From Deltaproteobacteria bacterium (GTDB lineage: Bacteria; Desulfobacterota; Syntrophobacteria; Syntrophobacterales; Syntrophobacteraceae), in the NCBI GenBank assembly GCA_021813685.1, contig JAKAJS010000191.1, forward strand, positions 1-61,507: a DNA stretch of 61,507 bases, in the 5' to 3' direction. The position numbers and the translations under genes were made by a program. Under the pieces are notes generated by a model. The model was not told where the DNA came from and did not search any database. It saw only the letters and a list, made by a program, of their open reading frames with translations. Position 1 is the first letter of the stretch. Every line of letters starts with the position of its first letter. Below are positions 16,585 through 25,589 of the stretch, piece after piece.

Positions 16585-17563
16585 CCGCCGCCCGCGCTGC
16601 AGGCCCGGCGTTTTGCTTTTTACCCAGTGTTTGGGGTGTTTTACCGGCGCGGCCGGGTCAGCAAGATATCGGGATACTCCGGCTTGAAATTAGTACCATG
16701 TCCCATCCAATTATGAAACTAGAGCACAAACGCACTCTGGAGCTAATCTTCCAGCCTCCGCAAATATCCGGTGGGCCGGGATCCGGGATTATGTCGCTCT
16801 TCCGCGAGTTGGGGGCGCAGATCAAGGAGCGAGAGGGTTCGCGCGTTGAAGTGTTTTAGTTCGGGCAGGTCAGGGTGTTTCATCGGCCACATCCTGGGCA
16901 GGACACGGATAAAGGTGCTGTTGTCGGTTTTCGCAAATGGCTGAAACCGCATAGGATGCCCCATGCGCCCGTTTCCACACTCAACCCCCGGCGGAACGCG
17001 CAATATATCTCCATTATACGATTGCGGCCGAAGGCCTGTACCATGGAAGGCGGGTCGGGCATTAAAATCCGCTCGCTCGATCCGACCTTCCTCGCTCCGG
17101 TGCAGCGCTCGGGCCGGGGTACGAAAACAGCGGGAAATTGAGATGAGAGGTCCATGATTGCGAATACTTATGGACACACCCGGCTGACTATTATCCATGA
17201 AATAGCCCCCTTGGGCTGGTCAGACCGATCCTGCACACACTTGACCACCCCGCACACACCTCACACAAAATTTATCGTCCCCCCTGAGAGCTACCTTCGT
17301 CCGGGACCACTGCCCCTCTTTCGATACTCCTGTTCTCAGCAATTTGGTGATCAATCGGAGTATACGGGGGTCTGCGATACGGTGTTCCAGAAACTTCATC
17401 ATCCATTCATGGTCGATGTTGACAGCGGGAAAAACGTATATATGTTCATTACAACGGTGGAGTTCACCTTGTAACCGCTCCGGCCCATAAGCTATTAGAT
17501 TGATGACTTCTGTCCAATGGGCAGGGGGCATTTTTTCTAACCCACCATAAAAGGAGCGCCGCC
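16585..17563. other. Long gap with mobile-element debris
   Basis: Almost 1 kb lacks an intact gene. The only piece I can identify is a reverse-transcriptase remnant at 17292-17420 on the minus strand. A minus-strand open frame at 16743-17198 has no recognisable domain and overlaps equally unconvincing frames on the other strand. A T-rich stretch just after lpxK (about 16615) could help terminate it. Confidence 0.45.
17292..17420 (-). pseudogene. Group II intron reverse transcriptase/maturase fragment
   Basis: About 43 codons on the minus strand read NIDHEWMMKFLEHRIADP and continue RILRLITKLLRTGVSKEGQW. This matches the conserved RT domain segment of group II intron-encoded proteins (typically HEWLMKFLEHRIADRRILRLI). 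The usual GTPQG catalytic continuation is missing and unrelated sequence follows on both sides, so this is a degraded remnant. No intron RNA domain V was recognised next to it. Confidence 0.7.
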
Positions 17564-17848
17564 ATGAGAGAATTCGATGAAATCATCCAGCAAAAAAACC
17601 TGCCTAGAGTGGGACAGATGGTGCGCAGCAAGGATTACAATACCCTCTGGCGTGTAATGGAAAAGAGGGAACGCTGGGTAAACAGTGCGGATGATCCCAA
17701 GACCGGTGAGCCCCGGCTGCTCCCCGCCATTTACTTGTCTTTCTGGCGAGTTCAGGAAGGAAAACAGCCTGGTGTCGGGAAGACAATGGGATACACTTAT
17801 ACTCTTTATGACAACACCTTTGAGTCTCACTGGGAGATCGTGCCCTGA
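17564..17848 (+). CDS. Small hypothetical protein
   Basis: A 94-residue soluble-looking protein that I do not recognise. It is rich in aromatic and charged residues (LWRVMEKRERW, YLSFWRVQEG, YTYTLYDNTFESHWEIVP) and has no signal peptide or membrane segment. AAAGGAG lies at ideal distance before the ATG at 17564, which argues that it is genuine. It stands alone between the intron remnant and fhs, separated from fhs by about 210 bases, so it is probably its own transcription unit. Confidence 0.7.
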   Translation: MREFDEIIQQKNLPRVGQMVRSKDYNTLWRVMEKRERWVNSADDPKTGEPRLLPAIYLSFWRVQEGKQPGVGKTMGYTYTLYDNTFESHWEIVP

Positions 17849-18057
17849 CGAATGAAACCACGAGTCATCCCGAAAACAAAGGAAGCAATTCTCTGCACAT
17901 GCGGTGATTTTCCTGTAACTCCCACAATTCAGCGACCAATTTGTGCGCCATCGGTCACAAAGAAATTACCCGACGAGACAGTTATGTCGCAAATGGTATG
18001 GGACGCACTGACCACATTAACGGTTTAGTTAATAATTGACCCACCAAGGAGGGTAGT

Positions 18058-19842
18058 ATGGCGCCGAAGTATGATCCCACCAAACAGCAAGACTGGCAAA
18101 TCTCGGAGATCGCAGAAGAAGGTCTCGATTTTAACGCCCAATGCGACAAAATTGGTATTCTGCCTGAAGAGCGCATCCCCTATGGCCGAAAAATCGGTAA
18201 AGTGGACTACTTGGCCATCAAGGAGCGGCTTAAGGACAAGCAGGATGGCTACTACATCGATGTCACCGCTATCGTACCCACCCCTTTAGGGGAAGGAAAG
18301 ACAACCACCGCAATGGGACTTATAGAGGGTCTGGGCAAACGTGGGGTCAACGTGGGCGGGGCGATCAGGCAGCCATCTGGTGGACCCAGCATGAATATCA
18401 AGGGGTCGGCAGCGGGCGGCGGTATCTCCCAGCTGATCCCTCTGACCGACTTCACTCTGGGGCTGACAGGCGACATTAACGCAGTGATGATCGCCCATAA
18501 CCTGGCAATGGTTGCGGTTACTTCACGGTTGCAGCACGAATTCAATTATGACGATGAGCAACTGGCAAAAATCCCCCTCAAGCGCCTTAATATAGATCCC
18601 AAAAATGTTGCCATGGGCTGGGTCTTCGATCTTTGCGCCCAGGCTCTGCGACATATTACAATAGGCCAAGGAACCAAGATGGACGGCTTCACAATGCCCT
18701 CCAGTTTCGCCATAGCCGTTGCCTCCGAAGTTATGGCGTGCCTCTCGATGTTCAGTGACCTGGCCGATTTGCGTAAAAGGTTGGGCGAGATCACCGTGGC
18801 CTACGACAAGAAGGGCAACCCGGTTACAACGGAAGACCTGGAGTGCGCCGGGGCAATGACAGCCTGGATGACAAAGTCCATAAACCCCACTCTGTGCGCC
18901 ACCGTTGAATATCAGCCCGTACTGGTGCACGCCGGACCTTTCGGCAATATCGCCGTTGCACAATCCTCTATAGTGGCCGACCAGATAGCCCTTAAGCTCT
19001 TCGACTACCACGTGACCGAATCGGGCTTCGGTTGCGACCTGGGCTTTGAGAAGTTCTGGAATATCAAGTGCCGTGTCAGTGGTCTCAAACCCAACGTTGC
19101 GGTTATCACTACCACTGTGAGGGGCCTCAAACACCATGGTGTTAACGCAGGCTCGCTGCCCTGTCCGCCGGGCCGTCCCATCCCCCAGGAGTACTTCACT
19201 TGCACTCCCCAGACACTGGCATGGTTGGAAGACGGCATAAGCAACATGATCCATTGCATCAATATTGTCAAAAAGTCAGGCATCAAACCGGTGATTTGCA
19301 TAAATGTCTTTCCCACCGACACCGAGGAAGAAATCAACATGATCAAAAGGGCCGCAGCGGAAGCCGGCGCGCGGGCAGCAGTTTCAAGGCACTGGGAGTT
19401 CGGCGGTGACGGTGCACTGGAGTTGGCCGACGCTGTCATGGACGCTTGCAGGGAGAAAGTGGATTTTAAGTTCCTGTACCCCAACGAAATGCCGCTCCGT
19501 CAGCGGATAGAAACCATCGCCAGGGAGGTGTATGGAGCGGACGGGGTAACCTATACGCCCGAGGCGGAGGCCAAGGCCAAGCGTTTCGAGGCCGATCCCA
19601 AGTACAACGACTACGCCACGATGATGGTGAAGACACATCTGAGCCTCAGCCACGACCCGAGCAGGAAAGGCGTGCCCAAGAACTGGTCGCTTGCGGTGCG
19701 AGACTTTTTGCTTTACAGCGGGGCCAAGTACATCTGCCCCTGTACCGGAACCATCAGCCTAATGCCGGGGACTAGTTCGAACCCGGCCTTCAGGAGGGTG
19801 GATGTTAATGTCAAGACCGGAAAGCCCACCGGGTTATTTTAA
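18058..19842 (+). CDS. fhs: Formate-tetrahydrofolate ligase
   Basis: A 594-residue enzyme making 10-formyl-THF from formate, THF and ATP in the cytoplasm. This is the formate-activating step of the methyl branch of the Wood-Ljungdahl pathway. The ATP-binding loop [10 protein letters not shown] is near residue 77; other family blocks are [49 protein letters not shown] and GTISLMPG. Length is slightly above the usual 555-560. A strong AAGGAGG precedes the ATG. A partial hairpin after the stop (CCAGG, loop, CCTGG, then T5) may terminate it. In syntrophic and sulfate-reducing bacteria this enzyme serves acetate/propionate oxidation or CO2 fixation. Confidence 0.96.
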   Translation: MAPKYDPTKQQDWQISEIAEEGLDFNAQCDKIGILPEERIPYGRKIGKVDYLAIKERLKDKQDGYYIDVTAIVPTPLGEGKTTTAMGLIEGLGKRGVNVGGAIRQPSGGPSMNIKGSAAGGGISQLIPLTDFTLGLTGDINAVMIAHNLAMVAVTSRLQHEFNYDDEQLAKIPLKRLNIDPKNVAMGWVFDLCAQALRHITIGQGTKMDGFTMPSSFAIAVASEVMACLSMFSDLADLRKRLGEITVAYDKKGNPVTTEDLECAGAMTAWMTKSINPTLCATVEYQPVLVHAGPFGNIAVAQSSIVADQIALKLFDYHVTESGFGCDLGFEKFWNIKCRVSGLKPNVAVITTTVRGLKHHGVNAGSLPCPPGRPIPQEYFTCTPQTLAWLEDGISNMIHCINIVKKSGIKPVICINVFPTDTEEEINMIKRAAAEAGARAAVSRHWEFGGDGALELADAVMDACREKVDFKFLYPNEMPLRQRIETIAREVYGADGVTYTPEAEAKAKRFEADPKYNDYATMMVKTHLSLSHDPSRKGVPKNWSLAVRDFLLYSGAKYICPCTGTISLMPGTSSNPAFRRVDVNVKTGKPTGLF

Positions 19843-19845
19843 ACA

Positions 19846-19875
19846 CCAGGTTCCAGAAGCCTGGAGTTTTTCAGT
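19846..19875 (+). terminator. Possible fhs terminator
   Basis: Just after the fhs stop, CCAGG and CCTGG arms flank a nine-base loop and are followed within a few bases by TTTTT. The stem is short, so this is a modest candidate; the longer hairpin at 19881-19905 could reinforce it. Confidence 0.45.
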
Positions 19876-19880
19876 CAGGC

Positions 19881-19905
19881 CCATCCGGCCCGAAAAGCCG
19901 GATGG
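19881..19905. repeat. Perfect 9-bp hairpin downstream of fhs
   Basis: CCATCCGGC (19881-19889) pairs exactly with GCCGGATGG (19897-19905) over the loop CCGAAAA. More pairing-capable sequence follows to about 20030, between the convergent ends of fhs and the YgiT-type gene. No T-run follows directly. It may be a bidirectional transcription barrier or part of a longer structured RNA. Confidence 0.5.
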
Positions 19906-20045
19906 CTCGGCTATCCCGGTTACGCCGCATGGGAACTCGAGTTAGCTCTCTTTTTCCCGGTTTGCGTCGAAACCTGGGACACGCAGGATTGAGAACCTGT
20001 ACGGATACGCCGGCGCAATAAGCTTTGGAAAGGATTTCCCCGGAT

Positions 20046-20312
20046 CTATGCGAGGCTCTCAAGAACACAGCTTGTCACCAGGAAGGACTGACCCAGGGGC
20101 TGGAATTGGGAGACCTCACGGCGGCTGAGTTTTTCTCTGATGCGCTCAAAACATTGGATCGTCTCTTGTGAATAGAGTTTCTCCCCGCATCGGAGGCAGA
20201 CCTCTGCGCTTACTTTGACGGTCGCCGTGTTGAGCCCGCCCCGAAGAAGCTTTTCAACCTCCTTTACCACCATCTCACTTCCACATATCGGGCATTTCTC
20301 AAATGGCGTCAT
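20046..20312 (-). CDS. YgiT/MqsA-type zinc-finger antitoxin-like protein
   Basis: An 88-residue protein with an N-terminal zinc-binding domain of the YgiT type: CPICGSEM, then about 30 residues, CLRCGEKLYS. This is the N-terminal half of MqsA; the C-terminal helix-turn-helix of full MqsA is absent. The ATG at 20312 overlaps the stop of the upstream DUF4258 gene (ATGA). That coupling, with the putative toxin gene first, is the MqsRA order. It likely binds and neutralises the product of the upstream gene, but only context supports this. Confidence 0.72.
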   Translation of the reverse strand: MTPFEKCPICGSEMVVKEVEKLLRGGLNTATVKVSAEVCLRCGEKLYSQETIQCFERIREKLSRREVSQFQPLGQSFLVTSCVLESLA

Positions 20313-20614
20313 TGCATCTTCCTCTCCCGCCCGTTGATCCACCGGGTGGGGTCAGGGCGGTACACAGTGGTAAGAACTGCCCACTCGTTTTCTTCGTTAT
20401 AAGCCCAAACCGTGTGAATCGGGTTGCCGATAAATGTTCTCCCCAAAATGAGGCATTTATCGACCGGGTAGCTCTCAATGATCTCTCCGTGAAGTACCGA
20501 GGAAAAAATCTCATCGAACGTCAGATCGTCAGCCTCGGCTTCCTCGTCGACAGAATCACTTATACGGATCATGCCCCGCCGAATCGCGCCGATGATTGTC
20601 TCAATGTCCACCAT
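20309..20614 (-). CDS. DUF4258-like protein, putative toxin
   Basis: A 101-residue protein resembling DUF4258 proteins, a family with a RelE/ParE-like fold often paired with YgiT-type partners. Visible features are a RISDSVDEEAEADDLTFDE helix region and a central CLILGRTFIGNPIHTVWAY beta segment, ending WAVLTTVYRPDPTRWI. The last block (TVYRPDP.RW) is typical of the family. GAGGAT precedes the ATG at 20614. It is the first gene of a two-gene, overlapping unit, so a toxin-antitoxin role is plausible, with RNA or ribosome as target by analogy only. Confidence 0.7.
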   Translation of the reverse strand: MVDIETIIGAIRRGMIRISDSVDEEAEADDLTFDEIFSSVLHGEIIESYPVDKCLILGRTFIGNPIHTVWAYNEENEWAVLTTVYRPDPTRWINGRERKMQ

Positions 20615-20840
20615 TAATCCTCTGAAACGCGCGGTTTCACTGCGGCATTGAACCTGATGCCGCCGAGTTAACCATCCAGTGGCCTTTCATTAGTCCATGA
20701 CCGCTTCACCGAAGCGGCAGTCAGGAAACACATCCCCCTTAAATTAATCTCGTCATGATTCCTGCGTCTGACAAGTCACCATTTCCTGGCGCATACAGAA
20801 TCGTTGAAGCCGGCGCGCTTCAGGCGGTAATCCGAAAGGA

Positions 20841-22034
20841 CTAGAGCAGGATTCCGAGGAGTTTTTTCACCAGTTCTTCTAGCGGCATTATGGTGAGGAG
20901 CAGTGGACCGACAGGGAGAAGTGTCGCAATTCCGAGTTCGACGATAGCATTTCTCGTAATCGGGGTGATTCGCATACTGCGGACCACCTCGAAACTATTG
21001 CCCAAGTCTGCGAGAGACTGGATATCGCCGCTGCCAACCAGGGACTCATCAACTGATGCGCCACCTCTGAGCCATTTGATGTCAAACTCTTGCACATACC
21101 GCGCTGCCAGTGTGCCATACTCGCGAAGACCGTTGCGCTTCGTCCGGGCAAGCTGAGCCGCAAAGACAACGAGCGGGGCAAAAACAAGGACCTGCACGAG
21201 CATGACTATGAGAGCGATCTCGATCTTGAATCCAAGTAGTGACGCTCCGAGGTGCAGGATCCGATTGGCGATCGTTCCGGACAATACAGCACCATGAGCC
21301 AGTGCCAGCGGGATGAACGCGTAGGCTGTATTGGAGAGAAACCCCAGCCCCCCGACTCGGTCCGGGTGAGTGGGCGTCAGGTTCAAGTCAATGCGAGAGA
21401 CCATGTAGAGAAACCAACACCAGACGCATAGCCGAAAATACCAGCGCAGCAACAGGAATTGGAAGATGGGCATACTTACATAGCCGTACCACATCCCGGC
21501 AAACGTGAATCTTGAGCCTGATGCGGCAGGTGACGCATACCAGGTGGACACCTCGATGGTTCCGTACTGGCGCCAGACAATAAGGATACCCACGCTATAG
21601 ACGAGTGCTACGAGCAGGACCTCGGCAAGCACGGAGTTGCGCAGTCGCCATACGGATCCAATTGTGGCATGGAATTGCGGTCTTGAGTTCTCCGGAATCA
21701 AATTGCGCTCCAGAAACTGATTGGCCACAAAACGCATGCGTTCGTGCACCACAAGCTCCGCAACGATCAACAGGGGTATCGCCACAAGAAAACGTACATG
21801 AACATCCAAATCCGAGAGAAAAGGTACAGCCACAGTTGCGCTCAGCAATTTCCCCTGGAGAGCCGAGAGCACCAGAAGAGGGACCCAGGCTAACAGCGAT
21901 ATGATAATGCAGCGTCGCCGGACCAGTTCGAGCGTGTTACCGGTCAGATGTGCTCGTCGAAAAAGCTGATATAACGGGCCTCCCAGAACGAGCGAGAAGT
22001 CGGTAGTGTCTTGAATCGGGTTTGGCTGTCCCAT
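20841..22034 (-). CDS. Multi-pass membrane protein, unknown function
   Basis: A 397-residue integral membrane protein with about six hydrophobic segments (around residues 45-65, 82-100, 135-157, 192-212, 240-262 and 278-300) and a helical segment at the C-terminus. A conserved-looking loop THPDRVGGLGFLS lies after the fourth segment. I cannot assign a family or substrate. The soluble region after TM6 (about 305-370) is charged. It starts 34 bases after the patatin-like gene ends, same strand, so the two may be co-transcribed. That would suggest a lipid or envelope context, but this is weak. Confidence 0.72.
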   Translation of the reverse strand: MGQPNPIQDTTDFSLVLGGPLYQLFRRAHLTGNTLELVRRRCIIISLLAWVPLLVLSALQGKLLSATVAVPFLSDLDVHVRFLVAIPLLIVAELVVHERMRFVANQFLERNLIPENSRPQFHATIGSVWRLRNSVLAEVLLVALVYSVGILIVWRQYGTIEVSTWYASPAASGSRFTFAGMWYGYVSMPIFQFLLLRWYFRLCVWCWFLYMVSRIDLNLTPTHPDRVGGLGFLSNTAYAFIPLALAHGAVLSGTIANRILHLGASLLGFKIEIALIVMLVQVLVFAPLVVFAAQLARTKRNGLREYGTLAARYVQEFDIKWLRGGASVDESLVGSGDIQSLADLGNSFEVVRSMRITPITRNAIVELGIATLLPVGPLLLTIMPLEELVKKLLGILL

Positions 22035-22068
22035 GGTAGCTTCCTTGTCGCTGGTCTACATGCCGCTA

Positions 22069-23337
22069 TCACTGAGGAATCCTTTCTTGGTCCTCGACAT
22101 CAGTTAGCTCCTGGCTTTTGTTGCCGGAAGGACTCAGCCCGGGAGGCGTTTTCTCCCAGGGATATCCATTTACGGCCATGGTGTAGCCCAAGTCAAAAAG
22201 CTTCTGCATGTACTGCTTGTCGAAGCCACCCTTGCGGGGCTCCTTGAAAGTCTTCGGGATGTAAGCAAGGTTAAAGGCGATACCGTCTCGCTGCGAGAGG
22301 TGATAAATGGCCCGAAGATCGCTCGTGCCTTGATTCTGAATCAGATAAGATATAGCCATGCGCGCGATGGGTAGTGTGCGTCGCTCCACCTCCGCCCATT
22401 CAGGTTCCAGGCGGGCGTTCCGAATGACGTAGAGCCTTCTTGCACGTTGGACTCTTTTTCGCTCCGACAAATGTTTCAGCCTGAAAGACGGGGGATAAAT
22501 AAAAACCTGGGCAACCGCACCACCGTCAACATCCATTTCTTGATAGAATTTGCCGTTTACCTCGACATCGAAAAGAACAGGGGGAAAAACGCCGGGAATG
22601 GCTGCAGAGGCCAACATGACTTTCTTAAAAAGATCAAGGGACTTGGGGCTTTCGCTGGCGGCAATCTGCCCCATGTTCCAGATAACCCCCTTCCGTGAGT
22701 CCAAATCGGTTGTGCCGATAAGAAGTATTCTACCTCTTTTATACTCGGCAGCCACGGCGTTCAGCATCTTTTTGTCTACATAACGACTGAGCAATTCTTG
22801 GAGGGGGGTCGTATCCGCTATGGCATCCTTGTAAAAAACCGAAAGCAAACTGCGAGACCTGAAGATGTCTTTATTGGTTACGTTCGTGTAGACCTGCTTC
22901 AAAACATAATCGTAGTCGGCTCCCAGAAATGCGAAAGGAGCGATCAGCGCCCCGGTGCTGATCCCGGTGACAACCTTAAACTGAGGTCGGGTTCCTGCCG
23001 CTGTCCACCCGAGCAGCAGTCCCGCGCCAAAGGCCCCGTCATCTCCTCCTCCCGAAATGGCGAGAAACGAAACCGGCGGCAGTGGACCTTTCTTGCCGGA
23101 TGAAGCCAGGAAAGCTTTTTCGCGCTTCAAAGATTCCAACCCCAGACGGGTTAAATCGGTTTCTGCTGAATCGGCGTAAAAGCGAGCACCGGAAATGCCG
23201 GAAATGACCGCTTCCTTCCCGAGTCCCTTCGGCACAGCAGATACTCGCGGGAGCGTGGCACAGCCCACACACAGCATTAATGCCATGATGTCGAGCACAA
23301 TGAATGAAGCCTGACTTGCCGGTCTCCTAAGTTTCAT
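22069..23337 (-). CDS. Patatin-like phospholipase, probable lipoprotein
   Basis: A 422-residue predicted acyl hydrolase. A signal-peptide region ends at a lipobox-like LCVGC (Cys about residue 26). The patatin core has the glycine-rich oxyanion loop SGGGDDGAFGAG, nucleophile Ser127 in GISTGA, and catalytic Asp271 in VDGG, so the Ser-Asp dyad is complete. It would act on phospholipids or acyl esters, probably in the envelope. The ATG at 23337 is preceded by AAGGAGAAAAGGAAG. The frame stays open about 100 codons upstream, but that extension would bury the signal peptide. The membrane-protein gene follows closely. Confidence 0.85.
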   Translation of the reverse strand: MKLRRPASQASFIVLDIMALMLCVGCATLPRVSAVPKGLGKEAVISGISGARFYADSAETDLTRLGLESLKREKAFLASSGKKGPLPPVSFLAISGGGDDGAFGAGLLLGWTAAGTRPQFKVVTGISTGALIAPFAFLGADYDYVLKQVYTNVTNKDIFRSRSLLSVFYKDAIADTTPLQELLSRYVDKKMLNAVAAEYKRGRILLIGTTDLDSRKGVIWNMGQIAASESPKSLDLFKKVMLASAAIPGVFPPVLFDVEVNGKFYQEMDVDGGAVAQVFIYPPSFRLKHLSERKRVQRARRLYVIRNARLEPEWAEVERRTLPIARMAISYLIQNQGTSDLRAIYHLSQRDGIAFNLAYIPKTFKEPRKGGFDKQYMQKLFDLGYTMAVNGYPWEKTPPGLSPSGNKSQELTDVEDQERIPQ

Positions 23338-24008
23338 CTTCCTTTTCTCCTTGGGGAATCCGGTCTCTTCGAGAACTTTCATGAAGAAGGTCCGAAACAG
23401 GGTAAAAGAAGAATGTCTCGCCGCCATAAATGGTCTCGCAAAAAAATTTCGAAAGAACCGCATGAATCGCAGAGAGTACTCGATGGCCTGATAACCCGGC
23501 TTGATCACCTTTAGGGCCGCCCTAACCGACGTGGAGCTATTTTGAATGGCAGAAAAGGTCATCTCGCCGGAGCAGGTTGCGTCTTGGTCAAGATGGCTCT
23601 CTGTGCACGAGAAAAAGAGCAAATTCCATTCCATTCATCGGCATAATCGCTTGTCCAAGAAATTCTGATAGATAAAAGGGAGGTCAAAGTTTGGGCGACA
23701 CTGCCCTGACCGATCAAGATGACACTGTGTGAAAACGAGAAGATTCAACTATGATACCTTCTACCTCGATCCGGCTCAGATTGGCGAAACGTCAATGCTC
23801 TTGCCAAATCATTTCCTGATAACACCCGTGGGGCTGCCAGATAAGTCCGTTGAATTTCAAGGGCGTAGCTTGAAAGTGATCCCTGCCTCCTCCGGACAAC
23901 CTTTGCCGCCGCTTCGCCATCGCAAATCCAGTGCTTATCTTAGAATAAATGGCGTTTATCCGGTGCATGCATCGTGGCAAATAGGACTGCAACAGGAAAG
24001 GCGAAATA
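23338..24008. other. Divergent intergenic region, nothing identified
   Basis: About 670 bases separate the patatin-like gene from dadA on the opposite strand. Open frames on both strands lack recognisable domains or convincing ribosome binding sites. It should contain the two divergent promoters, but I cannot place them with confidence. Confidence 0.4.
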
Positions 24009-25322
24009 ATGGCGGCCGATACGAAGGATTATCTCATGCCTGACGTCCTGGTTTTGGGGGCGGGCATAACGGGGGTTGCGACTGCGTATTTTCTGGCCAG
24101 GGCAGGGCTGGATGTCGCGGTGCTGGAGCGCAGGGCCGCGCCGGCCCTCGAGACAACCTATGCCAACGGCGGCCAGATCTCGGTATCGCATGCCGAGCCC
24201 TGGGCGCATCCCGGAGCACCCGAACAGGTGTTTCGGTGGCTTGCTCAAAAGGATAGCCCCCTCTATTTTTCTCCCCGGTTCGACTGGCGCCAGTGGCTGT
24301 GGTTGACCTCCTGGCTCTGGCAGTGCCGCAGATCCGCAGCCGATCGTAACACTCTGGAAATCGTAAAAATCGCTCTTCGCTCGCGTGCGCTCTACCGGCA
24401 AATTCGGGAAGCCGAAAAGATCGAATATGCCCAAAAGTCGCTCGGCATTCTCCATTTCTACCGAAATCCCGTCGAATTCGAAAATGCCAGGCGCGTTGCC
24501 GAACTCATGTCGGAAAACGGCTGCCGCCGCAAACCGGTCACCAGGGAAGAAATCGATTTTCTCGAACCCGCGCTTGCCCAAAACCGCGACATTATCGGAG
24601 GCACCTATACCGAAGATGACGAATCGGGCGATGCTCGCCGTTTCACCCAGGCACTCTCCCGGATCTGCCAACAGAAGTACCGTGTCCGTTTTCATTTCGG
24701 CGTAACTCTCGATGGATTCGTATCCGAAAACAATGAGATCTACGAGGCCCAGATCACCGCCGCCGACGGTTCGAAAGATCTTCTCCGCGCCCGCCATTTT
24801 GTTCTGTGCCTGGGGCCCTGGTCGCCTTTTTTCGCGCAAAAGCTCGATATTTTTCTGAATATATACCCGGCCAAGGGCTACAGCATAAGCGTGCCCCTCG
24901 ACCAGGCGAACGCTCGTTATGCGCCGCGTGTTTCCCTCACCGACGATGAAAACAAGCTGGTATTCAGCAACCTCGAAACGCATCTGCGGGTGGCCGGTAC
25001 TGCCGAACTTGCCGGCTGGGACAGATCTCTTCACTACCATCGAATACGGCCCATTGTCGAAAAGGCCGCCGAGCTTTTTCCCTGCCTTTTTTCGAACATG
25101 GATTTCCGCAATCCGGACTGGGTATTCGCAAACCTGCACCCGTGGACGGGCCTTCGTCCCGCCACCCCCTCGAACGTTCCCTATGTCGGCAGGCGCCCCG
25201 AGTTTCGAAACCTGTGGCTCAACACCGGCCACGGCACCCTGGGTTGGACCATGGGCATGGCTACCGCCGAACGGGTGGCCGAAATGATACGAGGGGAAAT
25301 ACCTGCCCGGATGGCTGCGTAG
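24009..25322 (+). CDS. dadA: D-amino-acid dehydrogenase-like FAD oxidoreductase (DadA family)
   Basis: A 437-residue FAD enzyme of the DAO/DadA family. The dinucleotide-binding fingerprint is VLVLGAGITGVATAYFLARAGLDVAVLE at residues 13-40, split by the GxGxxG glycines. The DadA-type TYANGGQIS follows near 50. The C-terminal half ends with WTGLRPATPSNVPYVGR and NTGHGTLGWTMGMATAERVAEM, as in DadA. It probably oxidises D-amino acids to 2-oxo acids and passes electrons to the membrane. The start has AGGAAAGG upstream. It has no operon partner (no alanine racemase), so specificity is uncertain. A strong inverted repeat follows the gene. Confidence 0.88.
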   Translation: MAADTKDYLMPDVLVLGAGITGVATAYFLARAGLDVAVLERRAAPALETTYANGGQISVSHAEPWAHPGAPEQVFRWLAQKDSPLYFSPRFDWRQWLWLTSWLWQCRRSAADRNTLEIVKIALRSRALYRQIREAEKIEYAQKSLGILHFYRNPVEFENARRVAELMSENGCRRKPVTREEIDFLEPALAQNRDIIGGTYTEDDESGDARRFTQALSRICQQKYRVRFHFGVTLDGFVSENNEIYEAQITAADGSKDLLRARHFVLCLGPWSPFFAQKLDIFLNIYPAKGYSISVPLDQANARYAPRVSLTDDENKLVFSNLETHLRVAGTAELAGWDRSLHYHRIRPIVEKAAELFPCLFSNMDFRNPDWVFANLHPWTGLRPATPSNVPYVGRRPEFRNLWLNTGHGTLGWTMGMATAERVAEMIRGEIPARMAA

Positions 25323-25345
25323 TGTTGCGGCCATAACGGGTCCCT

Positions 25346-25414
25346 TGTCTATCCGTGTTCATCCGTGTCACCATTTTTTAAGAGCTTTCAGACACGGATG
25401 AACACGAATGGACA
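25346..25414. repeat. 24-bp near-perfect inverted repeat
   Basis: The arms 25346-25369 and 25391-25414 match at 22 of 24 positions as reverse complements, with a perfect 15-bp inner part (GTGTTCATCCGTGTC), around a 21-base loop containing a T6 run. It sits 24 bases after dadA. It could terminate dadA or be a dispersed palindromic element. The ATCCGTGTTCATCCGTGT motif recurs in many bacterial genomes, from general knowledge. Confidence 0.75.
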
Positions 25415-25554
25415 CTGATAAAAGCTTGGATCGGAGAGGATCGGTACGGGTTCTATCCCACTTTCCGGGGCTTAAACCCGGCGCTGCCCGTCGGCCCCTG
25501 CGGCCGGACCATGACTGCACATCCCCTCCGAAAGCACGCCAGGAAATTTTTTTC

Positions 25555-25582
25555 TTGACAGAAATATACCGTTCGGTATTTT
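25555..25582 (+). promoter_or_regulatory. Promoter with embedded TetR operator
   Basis: TTGACA at 25555-25560 and TATTTT at 25577-25582 form a sigma-70-like promoter with a 16-bp spacer. The perfect palindrome ATACCGTTCGGTAT (25566-25579) fills the spacer and overlaps the -10. It lies 10 bases before the TetR gene, so autorepression is expected. Confidence 0.7.
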
Positions 25583-25589
25583 AGAAACC

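Noticed and set aside
16743..17198. A 151-codon minus-strand open frame next to the intron remnant
   Set aside because: No ribosome binding site or family resemblance, and competing frames exist on both strands. It was not called a gene.
19885..20030. A possible c-di-GMP (GEMM) riboswitch on the minus strand
   Set aside because: ACGCAAA and AGCCG-like pieces are present, but the order and stems do not fit the GEMM model and no gene lies downstream on that strand.
23729..24043. A 104-codon plus-strand frame overlapping the start of dadA
   Set aside because: It overlaps the well-supported dadA start, has no ribosome binding site and no recognisable motif.
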